From: CAYMEK01 sp964389305
GTDB taxonomy: Bacteria; Spirochaetota; Spirochaetia; SZUA-6; DRHE01
Length of the DNA stretch: 64,000 nt
Assembly: GCA_964389305.1 (NCBI GenBank)
Contig: CAYMEK010000005.1
Location: forward strand, 27,637-91,636
Direction of reading: 5' to 3'
Positions within the stretch are counted from its first letter, which is position 1, and the number at the start of each line of letters is the position of its first letter. The translations under genes were made by a program, and so were the position numbers. The notes beneath the pieces are model-generated. The model saw nothing but the letters and a program-made list of their open reading frames with translations, did not search any database and was not told the DNA's origin. This document shows, in pieces, positions 23,983-33,066 of the stretch.

Positions 23983-24801
23983 ATGAAAGGAACAAAGAAG
24001 ATTTTTGTGTTGGCAGGCGTGGTGGTGCTGGTCACGGCCATGCTGTTCGGATGCGCCCGGCTCTTGTTGGATGGAGAGGAGCAAAGCGGTTCGTATATCA
24101 AGCTGAACATCCTCCCTTCGGCGGCCAAAGGGATCGAGGTTAACGAGTACGATGTGACCGGGCTGCAGGTCAAGATATACGATCCGGACGATCAGCTTCT
24201 CGATTCGGTTGCCTGGGATGCTCAAGACGGGCCGGCCTCCTATCTGATCCCGGTGAGCGAGGAGGGCCTTCATCGGATCGAAGTAACCCACCTGAGTGAT
24301 GACAACGGGGAGGAGGTGAAAGCCACCGAATATGCCACCTTCAAAATCCGGGCCATGGTGATCACGGTTATCAACATCACCCCGGGCTGTATCGGTGTGA
24401 TCGACTTCGCAGGAGAAGACGGGGACGACGGGACGTTGACTGTGTCTGTGACGGAGATACCTGCGCCGGAGGACTATGCCGTGCTTGCAGGAGTATTCGA
24501 GGCCGGGGTCGATCCCTTCCCTGACCCAATGTCGTTGATCCTGGCTGAGGGGCACATCTTGTTGGCCGACGGCGCAGGAAGCGACATACTGACAATGCCG
24601 GGCAGCGAAGATCCCTGGATAGGCACGGGTGGTGATTCTTACGACGTTTACGTCTGGGTGGACATGAACGACAATCTGGAAGAGGTCATCTATCCGGAAC
24701 CGGGCATCGATCTCCAACTGGCCACCTATCCGCTCACCGTAGACATCGACGGTGACATGACCCTGGAGTTCACGGGCAGCGACTTTGTGTTAACGCCTTA
24801 G
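23983..24801 (+). CDS. Predicted lipoprotein of unknown function
   Basis: The 272-residue product starts with a lysine-rich n-region and a hydrophobic core ending in VTAMLFGC, a usable lipobox, so Cys20 should be lipidated. The mature part is acidic and beta-rich. It contains two sandwich-like segments: VTGLQVKIYDPDDQLLDSV, which resembles carbohydrate-binding or Ig-like repeats, and later YDVYVWVDMNDN, a pattern seen in Spirochaeta and Treponema surface lipoproteins. No enzyme motif is visible. GAGGAGGAAT precedes the ATG at 23983. It is a single-gene unit followed by a strong hairpin. I do not recognise a named family. Confidence 0.75.
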   Translation: MKGTKKIFVLAGVVVLVTAMLFGCARLLLDGEEQSGSYIKLNILPSAAKGIEVNEYDVTGLQVKIYDPDDQLLDSVAWDAQDGPASYLIPVSEEGLHRIEVTHLSDDNGEEVKATEYATFKIRAMVITVINITPGCIGVIDFAGEDGDDGTLTVSVTEIPAPEDYAVLAGVFEAGVDPFPDPMSLILAEGHILLADGAGSDILTMPGSEDPWIGTGGDSYDVYVWVDMNDNLEEVIYPEPGIDLQLATYPLTVDIDGDMTLEFTGSDFVLTP

Positions 24802-24843
24802 TATCGTAGCACCGTAGCATCTTGGCGGCCAGCCGCCGGACAA

Positions 24844-24877
24844 GGGAGAAGGGCTTCCACAGTGAAGCCCTTCTCCC
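24844..24877 (+). terminator. Perfect 14-bp stem-loop after the lipoprotein gene
   Basis: GGGAGAAGGGCTTC (24844-24857) and GAAGCCCTTCTCCC (24864-24877) pair exactly around a 6-base loop, 43 bases after the stop codon. It has the strength of an intrinsic terminator stem but no T-run on the plus side, so it may act as an mRNA 3' end stabiliser or a factor-dependent terminator. Confidence 0.55.
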
Positions 24878-25046
24878 AGCACCCCCCAAGGGGTAACCGT
24901 CAGGTAGACCCTGTCTCTCCATCGCCCCGGGTGAGGAACTCCGGCGGCGCTTCCCCGCATATGGCGGTTGTGGGGAAGAGAAGCAGGGGCTGACAGAGCA
25001 GTGAAGCGACATCAATGCGAGGCCTGCGCTGGATTCATACCGTGAG

Positions 25047-25064
25047 TGTGCTATAATAGCGACT
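25047..25064 (+). promoter_or_regulatory. Extended -10 promoter directly abutting a start codon
   Basis: TGTGCTATAAT, an extended -10 (TG-n-TATAAT, hexamer 25052-25057), ends seven bases before the ATG at 25065. Transcription should begin at or within a base or two of the ATG. No Shine-Dalgarno sequence fits in between, so this looks like a leaderless transcript. Confidence 0.5.
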
Positions 25065-25586
25065 ATGAACAGACAAAGCGTGTTTCTCCTGGTGCTTCTG
25101 CTGCTGGCGCTGCCGGCTCTCGGCCTGTACGCGGCGGGATACGATGCGCTCCTTCCCTTGCTGGTCGACCTTCCAGGTTGGGAGGCGGAGCCGGCCGAAG
25201 GGGCGGACGCAAGCTCTCAAGGCATGCGGGCTGTCACCGCTTATCGCAGCTACGAAAGCGCAGATCGCAGCTTGGAGGCCAACATCCTGGTCGGCATGCA
25301 GGCCGGCATGGCCTGGATGCCGGACTACAAGGAAGGTTTCAAGCTGGAGACCTCGGAAGGTTTGATGGAAGTAAAAAAAATCAATGGCTTCCTGGCGTTC
25401 TACAGTTTCGAGAAGGAGGATAGCTCCGGAGGGATCGTCGTACTGCTGCAGGACGGCTCAACCAACCCCAACATGGGAGCGGTGTTCATCGTCAGTTTCG
25501 AGGGTCTCACTCTACAGGAAGCCCTGAAGGCCGCCCAGAGCTTCAACTGGGCGAAAATGAAGGAACAGGTCGCAGCGTTGAAGTAG
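25065..25586 (+). CDS. Small secreted protein of unknown function
   Basis: A 173-residue protein with a clear Sec signal (MNRQSVFLLVLLLLALPALG, cleavage probably after LYAAG). The mature part has VDLPGWEAEPAEG, then a stretch ending MQAGMAWMPDYKEGF, and a C-terminal helical segment. The layout of a beta-sheet followed by ISFEGLTL-like FIVSFEGLTLQEALKAAQSF resembles small periplasmic proteins predicted to bind or scavenge ligands, but I recognise no named family. It has its own promoter with an apparently leaderless start and stands alone between the lipoprotein and an AEC transporter. Confidence 0.7.
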   Translation: MNRQSVFLLVLLLLALPALGLYAAGYDALLPLLVDLPGWEAEPAEGADASSQGMRAVTAYRSYESADRSLEANILVGMQAGMAWMPDYKEGFKLETSEGLMEVKKINGFLAFYSFEKEDSSGGIVVLLQDGSTNPNMGAVFIVSFEGLTLQEALKAAQSFNWAKMKEQVAALK

Positions 25587-25742
25587 CTGATGCAGCCGGA
25601 AGGCTTACAAAAGTCGTAGAAAAATCAATATCATCGTATCCCACCTCATGTTCAGCCGGAGGCCGTTCTCACCGATATCTGTACGCCATTCGTGGACGGG
25701 TAGGAGCTGCCCGTGAGCCTGTAGTTTAACGGGATTTCCAAC

Positions 25743-26696
25743 GTGCCCGCCGGAGTTACCAACGTCATCGCCCGATTGCTCCCGATCATTCTCATCATCG
25801 GACTGGGTATGCTTATCCGCGCCCGCTCGATTCTGTCCGAGCACGCGGTGGAGGAGATCAGAGGTCTGGTGGTGAACATCGCCTTGCCGGCCGTGTTGTT
25901 CGTCGCTTTCCTGGGCATGGAGCTGGAATCTGCATTCATTGGATTATTCGTGACCATGGCCCTGACCTGTTTTGCGCTTCTTGGCTACGGCTTCCTGCTC
26001 CGCCGTGTGCTTTCGATCAGGTATGAGTACTATCCCTATCTGCTCACCGGTTTCGAGGTCGGCATGGTCGGTATCAGCCTTTTCGCCACCGCCTACGGCC
26101 TCGCCAATGTCGGCTACATTGCGGTCGTCGACCTGGGCCACGAGCTGTTCATCTGGTTTGTGCTGGCCACGCTGCTGGCCGCCAAGCGGGACGGGGTGAG
26201 CAGCCTCTCCCGGACGCTTCGCGCCTTTGCCACTTCCCCGCTGATCATCGCAATCATTGCCGCGCTCGCCCTCAACCTTCTCGGTGTGAAAGGCTGGTTT
26301 CACGAGACTCCGGCCGGAGTGGCCATCGTAGAGACGCTCGACTTCCTCGGCAACCTGCTGATCCCGTTGATACTCATCCTTATCGGCTACGGAATGCGCT
26401 TGTCCGGCCGGGGTATCGGGGAAGCGATTGGCGTTGTCCTGGCCCGACTCGTGATCCTCATCCCCCTGGCGCTGCTGATAAACACCTTCATCGTGCGCCG
26501 CCTCCTTGGCCTCGAACCGGCCTTCGAGGCGGCGGTGTTCACGTTGCTCATTCTGCCTCCGCCGTTTATCATTCCGTTGTTCATCAAGAAGGAGCAGGCC
26601 GCAGAGCGCGTATACGCCAACAACGTCTTGTCGGTGTACACAGTAGCCTCGCTGGCGATCTTTATACTCTACTTCGCACTGAATCCTTCCCTGTAG
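25743..26696 (+). CDS. AEC-family (auxin efflux carrier-like) transporter
   Basis: A 317-residue inner-membrane protein with about ten hydrophobic helices in two inverted halves. It begins VIARLLPIILIIGLGMLIRA and contains LVVNIALPAVLF, the helix-break motif of the family, with a second proline-containing break in FTLLILPPPFIIPLFI. Bacterial AEC proteins move malate, malonate or other organic acids and some amino acids; the substrate here is not evident. The start is a GTG at 25743 with a weak ribosome site (GGGATTTCC). No co-transcribed enzyme would indicate its cargo. Confidence 0.85.
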   Translation: MPAGVTNVIARLLPIILIIGLGMLIRARSILSEHAVEEIRGLVVNIALPAVLFVAFLGMELESAFIGLFVTMALTCFALLGYGFLLRRVLSIRYEYYPYLLTGFEVGMVGISLFATAYGLANVGYIAVVDLGHELFIWFVLATLLAAKRDGVSSLSRTLRAFATSPLIIAIIAALALNLLGVKGWFHETPAGVAIVETLDFLGNLLIPLILILIGYGMRLSGRGIGEAIGVVLARLVILIPLALLINTFIVRRLLGLEPAFEAAVFTLLILPPPFIIPLFIKKEQAAERVYANNVLSVYTVASLAIFILYFALNPSL

Positions 26697-26780
26697 GCGC
26701 CGCCACCTGGAATGTCCGCTTTGACACCGTAGGGCACCACGATTAAACTATTGATATTCGTTTGTTCGAGGGGGGGCAGA

Positions 26781-29369
26781 ATGAATCCTGTTTCCGTACC
26801 TCCACTGGTAATGGCCGGCATCGCGTTCTATGCGGGTCAGTACCATCTGCTCATCTACACACGGCGGCGGCAGCACCGGGAGGACCTGTTCTTTGCCCTG
26901 ACCTGTCTGGCGACTTGCTGTTACGACCTGCTGTGCGCCGGCTTGTACAACGTGACCTCCGCAGATGCGGGCATTATGTGGCAGCGCGGGCAGTTCATCG
27001 CCCTTGCGCTACTCGCCCCGGCCATGCTGTGGTTCGCCGCCGAGTACACCGCCATGAAACGCCGTTCTCTTGTCTATGGGTTTTCGCTCTTTTTCCTCGT
27101 TGCCCTCTTCGTTCAAGCGCTGGATCGCAGCAAGTTGACCTGGATCGTCGGCGATCCCTCCGTGAAGGAGATTGTGCTCCCCTTCAACCTCGGTGTGACC
27201 TACTACGAGGCAAGCCTGGGACCGTTCACGGTTGTTCAAGGCCTGATGGGATTGGTGGTTAGTACCTACATCCTGTGGCTGGCCGTACGTTACTATCTTA
27301 GTGGAGCGCGCCGGAGAAGCGCGCCGCTGCTGATTGCTCTTTCGGTCATGTACGTCGCGGCGGTCAACGATACGGCTGTCAGCCAGAGCGTGTACCAGTT
27401 TATCTACCTGATCGAGTACGGCTATACGGTGATGGTAATGATCATGTCCTTCGCCCTGGCCCGTACCGTCGTAGCTGGAGCCATTGCCGAAGAACGGTTT
27501 CGGACCCTGGTCGAAACGACCAGCGACTGGGTATGGGAGGTCGACAACGACCTCACCTACACCTACTCCAGTCCCAAAGTCAAGGGGTTGCTGGGGTACG
27601 AGTCCCAAGAGATCGTTGGCCTCAAACCCTTCCAGCTCATGCCCCCGGAGGAAGCCCGACGCCTGGAGCCGATCCTGCGGGAGATCGTTGAAAGCGGCCG
27701 GCCCCTGAAATACCTCGAGAACCGGGCCGTCTCCCGTGATGGGCGGGAGATCCAGCTGGAAACGAGCGCCGAGCCGTTTTTCGATGAGCGGGGAAACATC
27801 CTTGGTTATCGTGGAATCGACCGCGATATCACCGAACGCAAGCAAACCGAGGAGGCGCTGCGACGTGCCCACACGGTTGTCGTCAACAGCCCGGTAGTGC
27901 TTTTCCGCTGGCGAGCGGGACCCGGCTGGCCGGTGGAGTTCGTCTCGGAGAATGTCTCACGTTTCGGGTACGATAGCGAAGAGCTGCTCAGCGGTGCGGT
28001 CCAATACAGCACGCTCGTGCATCCGGAGGACCTCCCGCGGGTGGCCCGTGAGGTGCAGCAGCACAGCGCCAGCGGGCGATCGAGTTTCGAGCAGGAGTAC
28101 CGTCTGGTCACCCGGGAGGGAAGCGTACGTTGGGTCGACGATCGAACGGTCGTTGGGCGCAACGCGCAAGGGGAGCCCGTCTACTACCAGGGTGTGGTGC
28201 TCGACATTACGGAGCGCAAGCTGCTGGAGCGTGAGACCGAGCAACGCCGCGGATTCCTGGAAAGCATTCTGGCCGCCGCCCCCGATGCCATCATTACCGC
28301 GGACAACCAGCACGCAATCGTGGAATGGAACCTCGGAGCGCAAAGGCTGTTCGGCTACTCCCGGGAGGAAACGATCGGGCGCAGGATCGACGATTTGATC
28401 ACTGGAGATGACCCGCGGACCGCCGAGGAAGCAGCGCATTGGACGAGATCACTCGACAACAACCAGACGATAACCCTGACTGAAGCCACCCGCTACCGCA
28501 AAGACGGCACGCCCGTTGATGTTCTGGTTTCGGTGGCTCCCATCCTCACCGGAAGCGAACGGGTCGGCGTGGTGGCGATCTACACCGACATCACCGAGCG
28601 GAAGCGGGCGGAGAACGAGATTCGTCGGCTCAATGCCGATTTGGAACAACGGGTGCAGCGGCGCACGGCCGAGCTGCAGGCGGTCAACAAAGAACTGGAG
28701 GCCTTCGCCTACTCGGTCTCCCACGATCTACGCGCTCCCCTGAGGGCGATGAACGGTTTCAGCCGGGCCCTGGAGGAAGATTGTGCTGCGCTGCTTGACG
28801 CCACCGGCAAGCAGTACCTGGGCCATATCCAAGCGGCGGCTGACCGGATGCGGCAACTGATCGACGGCTTGCTGGGATTGTCTCGAGTCGCCCGTGAAAC
28901 CATGCATCTGCAAAAGGTGGATTTGAGCGTGGTGGTGCAGCAGATCACCGAGGCCCTGGCCCGGCGTGACAGGGGAAGGCGGGTGGAGTTCTGCATCGCA
29001 GATGGTCTGGAAGCCTATTGCGATCAACGGCTCATCCAGGCCGCGCTCGAAAACCTACTCGAGAACGCCTGGAAGTTCACGGCGCAATGTGCGCAGGCCT
29101 GCATCGAGTTCGGCATGGAAACGGTGGATGGGGAAGCGGCATTTTTCGTACGGGACAACGGCGTGGGATTCGATATGTCCTACTCCGACAAGCTCTTCCA
29201 GGCGTTCCAGCGGCTGCACCGGGTGGAGGATTTTCCGGGCATTGGGCTGGGCCTGGCCAACGTGCAGCGCATCATCCACCGGCATGGAGGCAGGGTTTGG
29301 GCCGAGGGAAGGATCGACGGCGGCGCCACCTTTTGGTTCACCCTTTCTGTTACGGGAGAAAGGGGTTGA
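26781..29369 (+). CDS. Membrane-bound histidine kinase with three PAS domains
   Basis: An 862-residue hybrid of an N-terminal seven-helix membrane region (about residues 5-235, histidine-kinase 7TM type), three successive PAS/PAC modules each closing with a DITERK motif (about residues 350, 480 and 610), a coiled coil, the HisKA phosphoacceptor SVSHDLRAPLRAMNGF and an ATPase with ENLLENAWKF, DNGVGFD and GIGLGLANVQRI. The HisKA/ATPase half resembles bacteriophytochrome-type kinases. No response regulator is adjacent, so it is an orphan kinase. The ATG at 26781 follows GAGGGGGGG, which is preferred over an upstream ATG at 26751. Its signal is likely membrane-associated or small and diffusible. 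Confidence 0.9.
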   Translation: MNPVSVPPLVMAGIAFYAGQYHLLIYTRRRQHREDLFFALTCLATCCYDLLCAGLYNVTSADAGIMWQRGQFIALALLAPAMLWFAAEYTAMKRRSLVYGFSLFFLVALFVQALDRSKLTWIVGDPSVKEIVLPFNLGVTYYEASLGPFTVVQGLMGLVVSTYILWLAVRYYLSGARRRSAPLLIALSVMYVAAVNDTAVSQSVYQFIYLIEYGYTVMVMIMSFALARTVVAGAIAEERFRTLVETTSDWVWEVDNDLTYTYSSPKVKGLLGYESQEIVGLKPFQLMPPEEARRLEPILREIVESGRPLKYLENRAVSRDGREIQLETSAEPFFDERGNILGYRGIDRDITERKQTEEALRRAHTVVVNSPVVLFRWRAGPGWPVEFVSENVSRFGYDSEELLSGAVQYSTLVHPEDLPRVAREVQQHSASGRSSFEQEYRLVTREGSVRWVDDRTVVGRNAQGEPVYYQGVVLDITERKLLERETEQRRGFLESILAAAPDAIITADNQHAIVEWNLGAQRLFGYSREETIGRRIDDLITGDDPRTAEEAAHWTRSLDNNQTITLTEATRYRKDGTPVDVLVSVAPILTGSERVGVVAIYTDITERKRAENEIRRLNADLEQRVQRRTAELQAVNKELEAFAYSVSHDLRAPLRAMNGFSRALEEDCAALLDATGKQYLGHIQAAADRMRQLIDGLLGLSRVARETMHLQKVDLSVVVQQITEALARRDRGRRVEFCIADGLEAYCDQRLIQAALENLLENAWKFTAQCAQACIEFGMETVDGEAAFFVRDNGVGFDMSYSDKLFQAFQRLHRVEDFPGIGLGLANVQRIIHRHGGRVWAEGRIDGGATFWFTLSVTGERG

Positions 29370-29433
29370 GGAGCAGAAGCAGAGCCAGCTTATCCATGGC
29401 TGACGCCTTTAGGCTCTATTCTGTGCGCTCCTG

Positions 29434-29472
29434 TTGACAGCCTGGATTAACACTGTTATAATAACATTGTTA
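29434..29472 (+). promoter_or_regulatory. Consensus sigma70 promoter with overlapping TetR operator
   Basis: TTGACA (29434-29439), a 17-base spacer and TATAAT (29457-29462) match the sigma70 consensus exactly. The palindrome TAACACTGTTA-TAA-TAACATTGTTA (29448-29472) covers the -10 box and the start point; its arms differ at one position. A near-identical palindrome lies before the methyltransferase at 30132-30156, so both are presumably bound by the TetR protein. Confidence 0.85.
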
Positions 29473-29485
29473 AAGAAATACCGTC

Positions 29486-30067
29486 ATGACCAGAGCGGCG
29501 AGTCCCGATCTACCTGAAAAAATCCTGGAAGAGGCAGAAAACATCGTCGTTTCCTCCGGCCACGAAGAACTGAATATGCGGGATCTGGCTAAGAGGGTTG
29601 GAGTTACCGCCACCGCGATTTACCACTACTTTGACGGCAAGGAAGCCCTTCTGTTCCAGCTCAAGCTGCGTGCGGCCGAGCAGTTGAACCGGCGCATCCG
29701 CGGCCTCGAAGCGGATTTGACACCCATGGAAACACTCCACCGTCTGGGCCGGGAATACGTGGAGTTCGCCGAGGAGAATCCCAATCTGTACCGGCTGCTC
29801 TTTGAAACCAAGGTGGGCCAAGCGCCGGTATTGGAAACCGAGCAGCCTGTGCTCTATTACACCTACTACGTGGCCCGCAGCGCCCTGCAGTATATGGCGG
29901 CCGGCGGGGACTATCCCCACGATCCCCGATATGGGGCCATGATGGGATGGATAAAGCTTCACGGATTTTGTTCCCTGGTTATGTCCGGAAACCTGCAGCT
30001 TGCCGAGGGCCTGGACCGGGAGGAATTGAAAGAGCTGTTTCTGCAGTTCTATAGCCGGGGAATGTAG
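29486..30067 (+). CDS. TetR-family repressor
   Basis: The 193-residue protein has a canonical TetR N-terminus: EKILEEAENIVVSSGHEELNMRDLAKRVGVTATAIYHYFDGKEALLFQL in order, read here as helix 1, the helix-turn-helix and the YHYF signature. The rest is a helical ligand pocket of the WHG-like TetR_C type. Its promoter carries a palindrome and the same palindrome recurs at the next gene, so it should repress itself and the methyltransferase 106 bases downstream. Ligand unknown; a small hydrophobic or toxic molecule is usual for the family. Only a weak AAAGAA ribosome site precedes the ATG, which would keep repressor levels low. Confidence 0.9.
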   Translation: MTRAASPDLPEKILEEAENIVVSSGHEELNMRDLAKRVGVTATAIYHYFDGKEALLFQLKLRAAEQLNRRIRGLEADLTPMETLHRLGREYVEFAEENPNLYRLLFETKVGQAPVLETEQPVLYYTYYVARSALQYMAAGGDYPHDPRYGAMMGWIKLHGFCSLVMSGNLQLAEGLDREELKELFLQFYSRGM

Positions 30068-30118
30068 AGAAGCGAGGCAGTGGCTCAGCGCGGCCAAGCG
30101 ATAGGCGAGGCCGTTTTA

Positions 30119-30156
30119 TTGGGACAATCATTAACAATGTTATATTAACATTGTTA
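30119..30156 (+). promoter_or_regulatory. Methyltransferase promoter with perfect TetR operator
   Basis: TAACAATGTTA (30132-30142), TAT and TAACATTGTTA (30146-30156) form a perfect 25-base palindrome. It covers a TATATT -10 (30141-30146) that lies 16 bases after TTGGGA (30119-30124). The right arm is identical to that of the TetR gene's own operator, which links the two genes in one regulon. Confidence 0.8.
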
Positions 30157-30173
30157 CAAAAGAGAAAAAGTAA

Positions 30174-30854
30174 ATGGAACCGGCCAGGCGGCAAAAAAAA
30201 GAACGAGCCATTTGGGACAAGCAGGCAGCCGGCTACGACGATCGTGTTCTCAGGATGTATGAGAATGCTTACGATCTTTCCATTCAGAAAGTCCGTTCGG
30301 TGCTCTCACCTGACCACAAGGTATTGGAAATCGGATGCGGCACAGGGATCATTTCTCTCGGCATTGCCCCTTACGTGGAAAGCGTCATCGCTGCGGATAT
30401 ATCCCCCCGGATGATTTCCATAGCGAAAAGCAAGGCCGAGAGCTCATCGATTTCCAACGTCGATTTCCGCCTGTACGATGGCTATTCGATTCCCTGCGAA
30501 GACGAGTCTTTCGACGTCGTGCTGTTGTTCAATACATTGCATGTTGTCAGAGAACCGGAATCCCTGCTGCGCGAGGCAAACCGATTGCTCAAACCCGCCG
30601 GGTTCCTGGTCAGTGCGACGGACTGCTATGGCGAGCCTGTGCCTTTTCCGGTCAGGTTGATGCTGGACGTCCAAAAACTGATGAAGCGGATCGGCTTTAT
30701 TTCTTTTCTCCGGTATTACGGGAAGGAAGATCTGCATCGGCTCTTCGAACAGAGCGGGTTCGACATCACAGATTCCGATGTACTGCATCCAGCGCCGGTT
30801 AACTACTATCTCCTGGCGGGCAAGAGAGTGCCATTCGGCAGGCAGCGCGCCTGA
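30174..30854 (+). CDS. Class I SAM-dependent methyltransferase
   Basis: A 226-residue Rossmann-fold methyltransferase. Motif I is VLEIGCGTGIISLGI, motif II ends AADISPRMI, and the post-motif strand is FDVVLLFNTLHVV with a YYLLAGKR C-terminus. This resembles UbiE/Methyltransf_11 enzymes that methylate small molecules. It is controlled by the upstream TetR operator and is the only other gene of that unit, so it may inactivate the compound TetR senses, but the acceptor is unknown. The ATG at 30174 has only AAAGAG as ribosome site. Confidence 0.85.
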   Translation: MEPARRQKKERAIWDKQAAGYDDRVLRMYENAYDLSIQKVRSVLSPDHKVLEIGCGTGIISLGIAPYVESVIAADISPRMISIAKSKAESSSISNVDFRLYDGYSIPCEDESFDVVLLFNTLHVVREPESLLREANRLLKPAGFLVSATDCYGEPVPFPVRLMLDVQKLMKRIGFISFLRYYGKEDLHRLFEQSGFDITDSDVLHPAPVNYYLLAGKRVPFGRQRA

Positions 30855-31072
30855 ACAGCGCCTGATCGCCCGCCCCTCCGTTGGCAGCACCTGCTAACCA
30901 CTGTGCTCCAGGTACCTGGATGTACCGTGCCGTTCGGCCAGCTTCAGGGCCCATACCGGCCAATGCACCAGCCTAATCGAATCCTAACCTGTTTGTAATC
31001 CAACTGAAATAATCCTGCGGGTAGATTCCCTTCAAGGGAAAACACACTGCGTTACACAAGGAGGCCTCGTAT

Positions 31073-32011
31073 ATGAAAAAGACAAGCCTGATTCCCTCCG
31101 CCCTGTTCCTCCTGGCCCTGCCCCTGCTGACCTTTGCCGGCGGCCAGGGCGAGAAACGGAGCGGGCTTTCCGGCTCGGTGAAGATAGCCGGGAGCAGTAC
31201 GGTGTATCCGATCTCCACGGCCGTGGCCGAGGAGTTCAACAAGCTACACCCGAGCGTGGAGATCCCGATCCAGTCCACCGGCACCGGCGGCGGCTTCACG
31301 AACTTCTTCATCCCCGGCAAGACCGATATCAACGACGCCAGCCGGCCGATCAAGGACGGCGAGATCGCCGAGTGCAAGGCGGACGGCTTCGAGCCTATCG
31401 AGTTTCGGGTCGGCACCGACGCTGTAACCATCGTGGTGAATCCCCAGGCGACCTGGGTGGACGACGTCACCGTCGAGCAGCTCGCCATGATCTGGCGGCC
31501 CGACAAACCGGCCCAGACCTGGAGCGACGTGGATCCGAGCTGGCCGCGGGAGAAGATCGAGCTGTACGGACCGACTAGCGCATCCGGCACCTTCGAGTAC
31601 TTCACCGAAGAGATTATGGGAAAGGCGGGCGCTTCCCGCAGCGACTACCAAGGTACCGAGCAGGACAACACGATTGTCCAGGCGGTCGCCGGATCCAAAT
31701 ACGCCATGGGCTATTTCGGCATGGCCTACTACCTGGAGAACACCGAGCGGGTCAAGGCCCTCAAGGTCAACGGAGTGGCTCCGAGCCTGGAAACCACGCG
31801 CACCAATCAGTACAGGCCGCTGTCTCGACCGATCTTCATTTACGTGAACAGCCAGGGTCTCAAGCGTCCGGAGGTGAGAGAGTTCGTGCGCTTCTACATC
31901 CAGCAGACCTCCACGAGCCTGATCTCGCAGATCGGCTACGTGCCGCTGACGGAGGCCGAGATGAAGGCCAACCTCGCCAAGTTCGACAAGGTAGCGGCCG
32001 GAGCCCGGTAA
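31073..32011 (+). CDS. pstS: Phosphate ABC transporter, phosphate-binding protein
   Basis: The 312-residue protein has a Sec signal ending LLTFAGGQGEKR and the PstS domain: VKIAGSSTVYPISTAVAEEF (phosphate loop Ser/Thr), STGTGGGFTNFF, DINDASRPIK, and GPTSASGTFEYF, all of which contact phosphate in the family. It captures inorganic phosphate in the periplasm for PstCAB. AAGGAGG precedes the ATG. No cysteine lies at the cleavage site, so it is probably soluble and not a lipoprotein. The gene is separated from pstC by a hairpin, which fits the usual excess of binding protein. Confidence 0.95.
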   Translation: MKKTSLIPSALFLLALPLLTFAGGQGEKRSGLSGSVKIAGSSTVYPISTAVAEEFNKLHPSVEIPIQSTGTGGGFTNFFIPGKTDINDASRPIKDGEIAECKADGFEPIEFRVGTDAVTIVVNPQATWVDDVTVEQLAMIWRPDKPAQTWSDVDPSWPREKIELYGPTSASGTFEYFTEEIMGKAGASRSDYQGTEQDNTIVQAVAGSKYAMGYFGMAYYLENTERVKALKVNGVAPSLETTRTNQYRPLSRPIFIYVNSQGLKRPEVREFVRFYIQQTSTSLISQIGYVPLTEAEMKANLAKFDKVAAGAR

Positions 32012-32045
32012 TCCTGACCGCGCTCGATCCGGGAAGCTTAAAAAA

Positions 32046-32078
32046 GACATGGAGGGGGTTCTCCCTCCCTGTCCTTTT
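32046..32078 (+). terminator. Attenuating hairpin between pstS and pstC
   Basis: GACA (32046-32049) and GGAGGG (32051-32056) pair with CCCTCC (32063-32068) and TGTC (32070-32073), with one mismatched pair in the stem, and CTTTT follows. It looks like a leaky terminator that lowers expression of pstCAB relative to pstS. Confidence 0.6.
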
Positions 32079-32112
32079 CTCGCTTTCGACATCATGATAA
32101 CGTGAGCCAACA

Positions 32113-33066
32113 ATGAGCGACGAGCACGGCCGGCGCCTGGATCTGGTAGAGAACCTCTTTCGGCGCCCGGGAAGGTATGTCCGGGACAATACGATCAAGG
32201 CGATCTTTATCGCCTGCGCTTCGCTGTCCATCGCCACCACCTTCGGCATCGTGCTGGTGCTGGTCTTCGACGCCGTGCAGTTCTTCCGCCGGGTTTCCAT
32301 CGTCGAGTTCTTCACCCACACCCGCTGGAGCCCGACGATCCTGCCCTTCGAGTTCGGAGTGCTGCCCCTGATCAGCGGCACTGCGACCTTCACGCTCTGC
32401 ACCGCCCTGATCGCCCTGCCGGTCGGGCTGCTCGCGGCTGTGTTTCTCAGCGAATACGCAAACGAGAGGCTGCGGGCCCTGCTCAAACCGGCCTTGGAAG
32501 TACTGGCCGGTATTCCCACGGTGGTATACGGATACTTCGCCCTGGTGTACATTACCCCGCTTCTACGCCGCTTCATTCCGGGCATCGCCACCTTCAATGT
32601 GCTTTCCGCCTCTATCGTGGTGGCCATCATGATTATCCCGACCGTGGCCAGCATCAGTGAGGACGCCCTAAGGGCCGTCCCGCGGTCTCTCCGGCTGGCC
32701 GGGTACAGTCTGGGAATCACCAGGTTCCAGGTGTCCACGACCATCGTTATTCCCGCCGCCCTGTCGGGTATCGTTTCCTCATTCATCCTCGGGATCTCCC
32801 GAGCCATCGGCGAAACCATGGCGGTGACGATCGCGGCCGGCAACCTGGCCCGGATAGTGAATCCGCTCAAGCCCGCGCAGGCGTTTCTGCAGCCGGTGCA
32901 GACGATGACCGCAGCCATGGTCGAGATCGGGACCAGCGACGTAACCGGGGACTCGGTGGCCTACAAGAGCCTTTTCGCCGTCGGCCTGACCCTGTTCCTG
33001 ATGACCCTGGTTCTGAATATCATCAGCCAGTTCATCAAGAACAGGTACCGGGAGAAATACGAATGA
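32113..33066 (+). CDS. pstC: Phosphate ABC transporter, permease PstC
   Basis: A 317-residue inner-membrane permease with six predicted helices and the binding-protein-dependent transport loop IPTVASISEDALRAVPRSLRLA, where EDALRAVP is the family EAA motif. The cytoplasmic N-terminus ends RYVRDNTIKAIF, and the ATP-coupled loop is GISRAIGETMAVTIAAG, typical of PstC. It overlaps pstA by four bases (ATGA). It forms the channel with PstA. Confidence 0.94.
   Translation: MSDEHGRRLDLVENLFRRPGRYVRDNTIKAIFIACASLSIATTFGIVLVLVFDAVQFFRRVSIVEFFTHTRWSPTILPFEFGVLPLISGTATFTLCTALIALPVGLLAAVFLSEYANERLRALLKPALEVLAGIPTVVYGYFALVYITPLLRRFIPGIATFNVLSASIVVAIMIIPTVASISEDALRAVPRSLRLAGYSLGITRFQVSTTIVIPAALSGIVSSFILGISRAIGETMAVTIAAGNLARIVNPLKPAQAFLQPVQTMTAAMVEIGTSDVTGDSVAYKSLFAVGLTLFLMTLVLNIISQFIKNRYREKYE

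Noticed and set aside
24844..24877. Reading the 14-bp hairpin as a repetitive extragenic element
   Set aside because: No second copy of the stem sequence was noticed in the window, so it is better treated as a local terminator-like hairpin.
30960..31072. Possible Pho box before pstS (CTGTTTGTAATCCAACTGA)
   Set aside because: The two CTG elements are 15 bases apart instead of the expected 11, so I did not call it a PhoB site, although PhoB control of pstS is likely.
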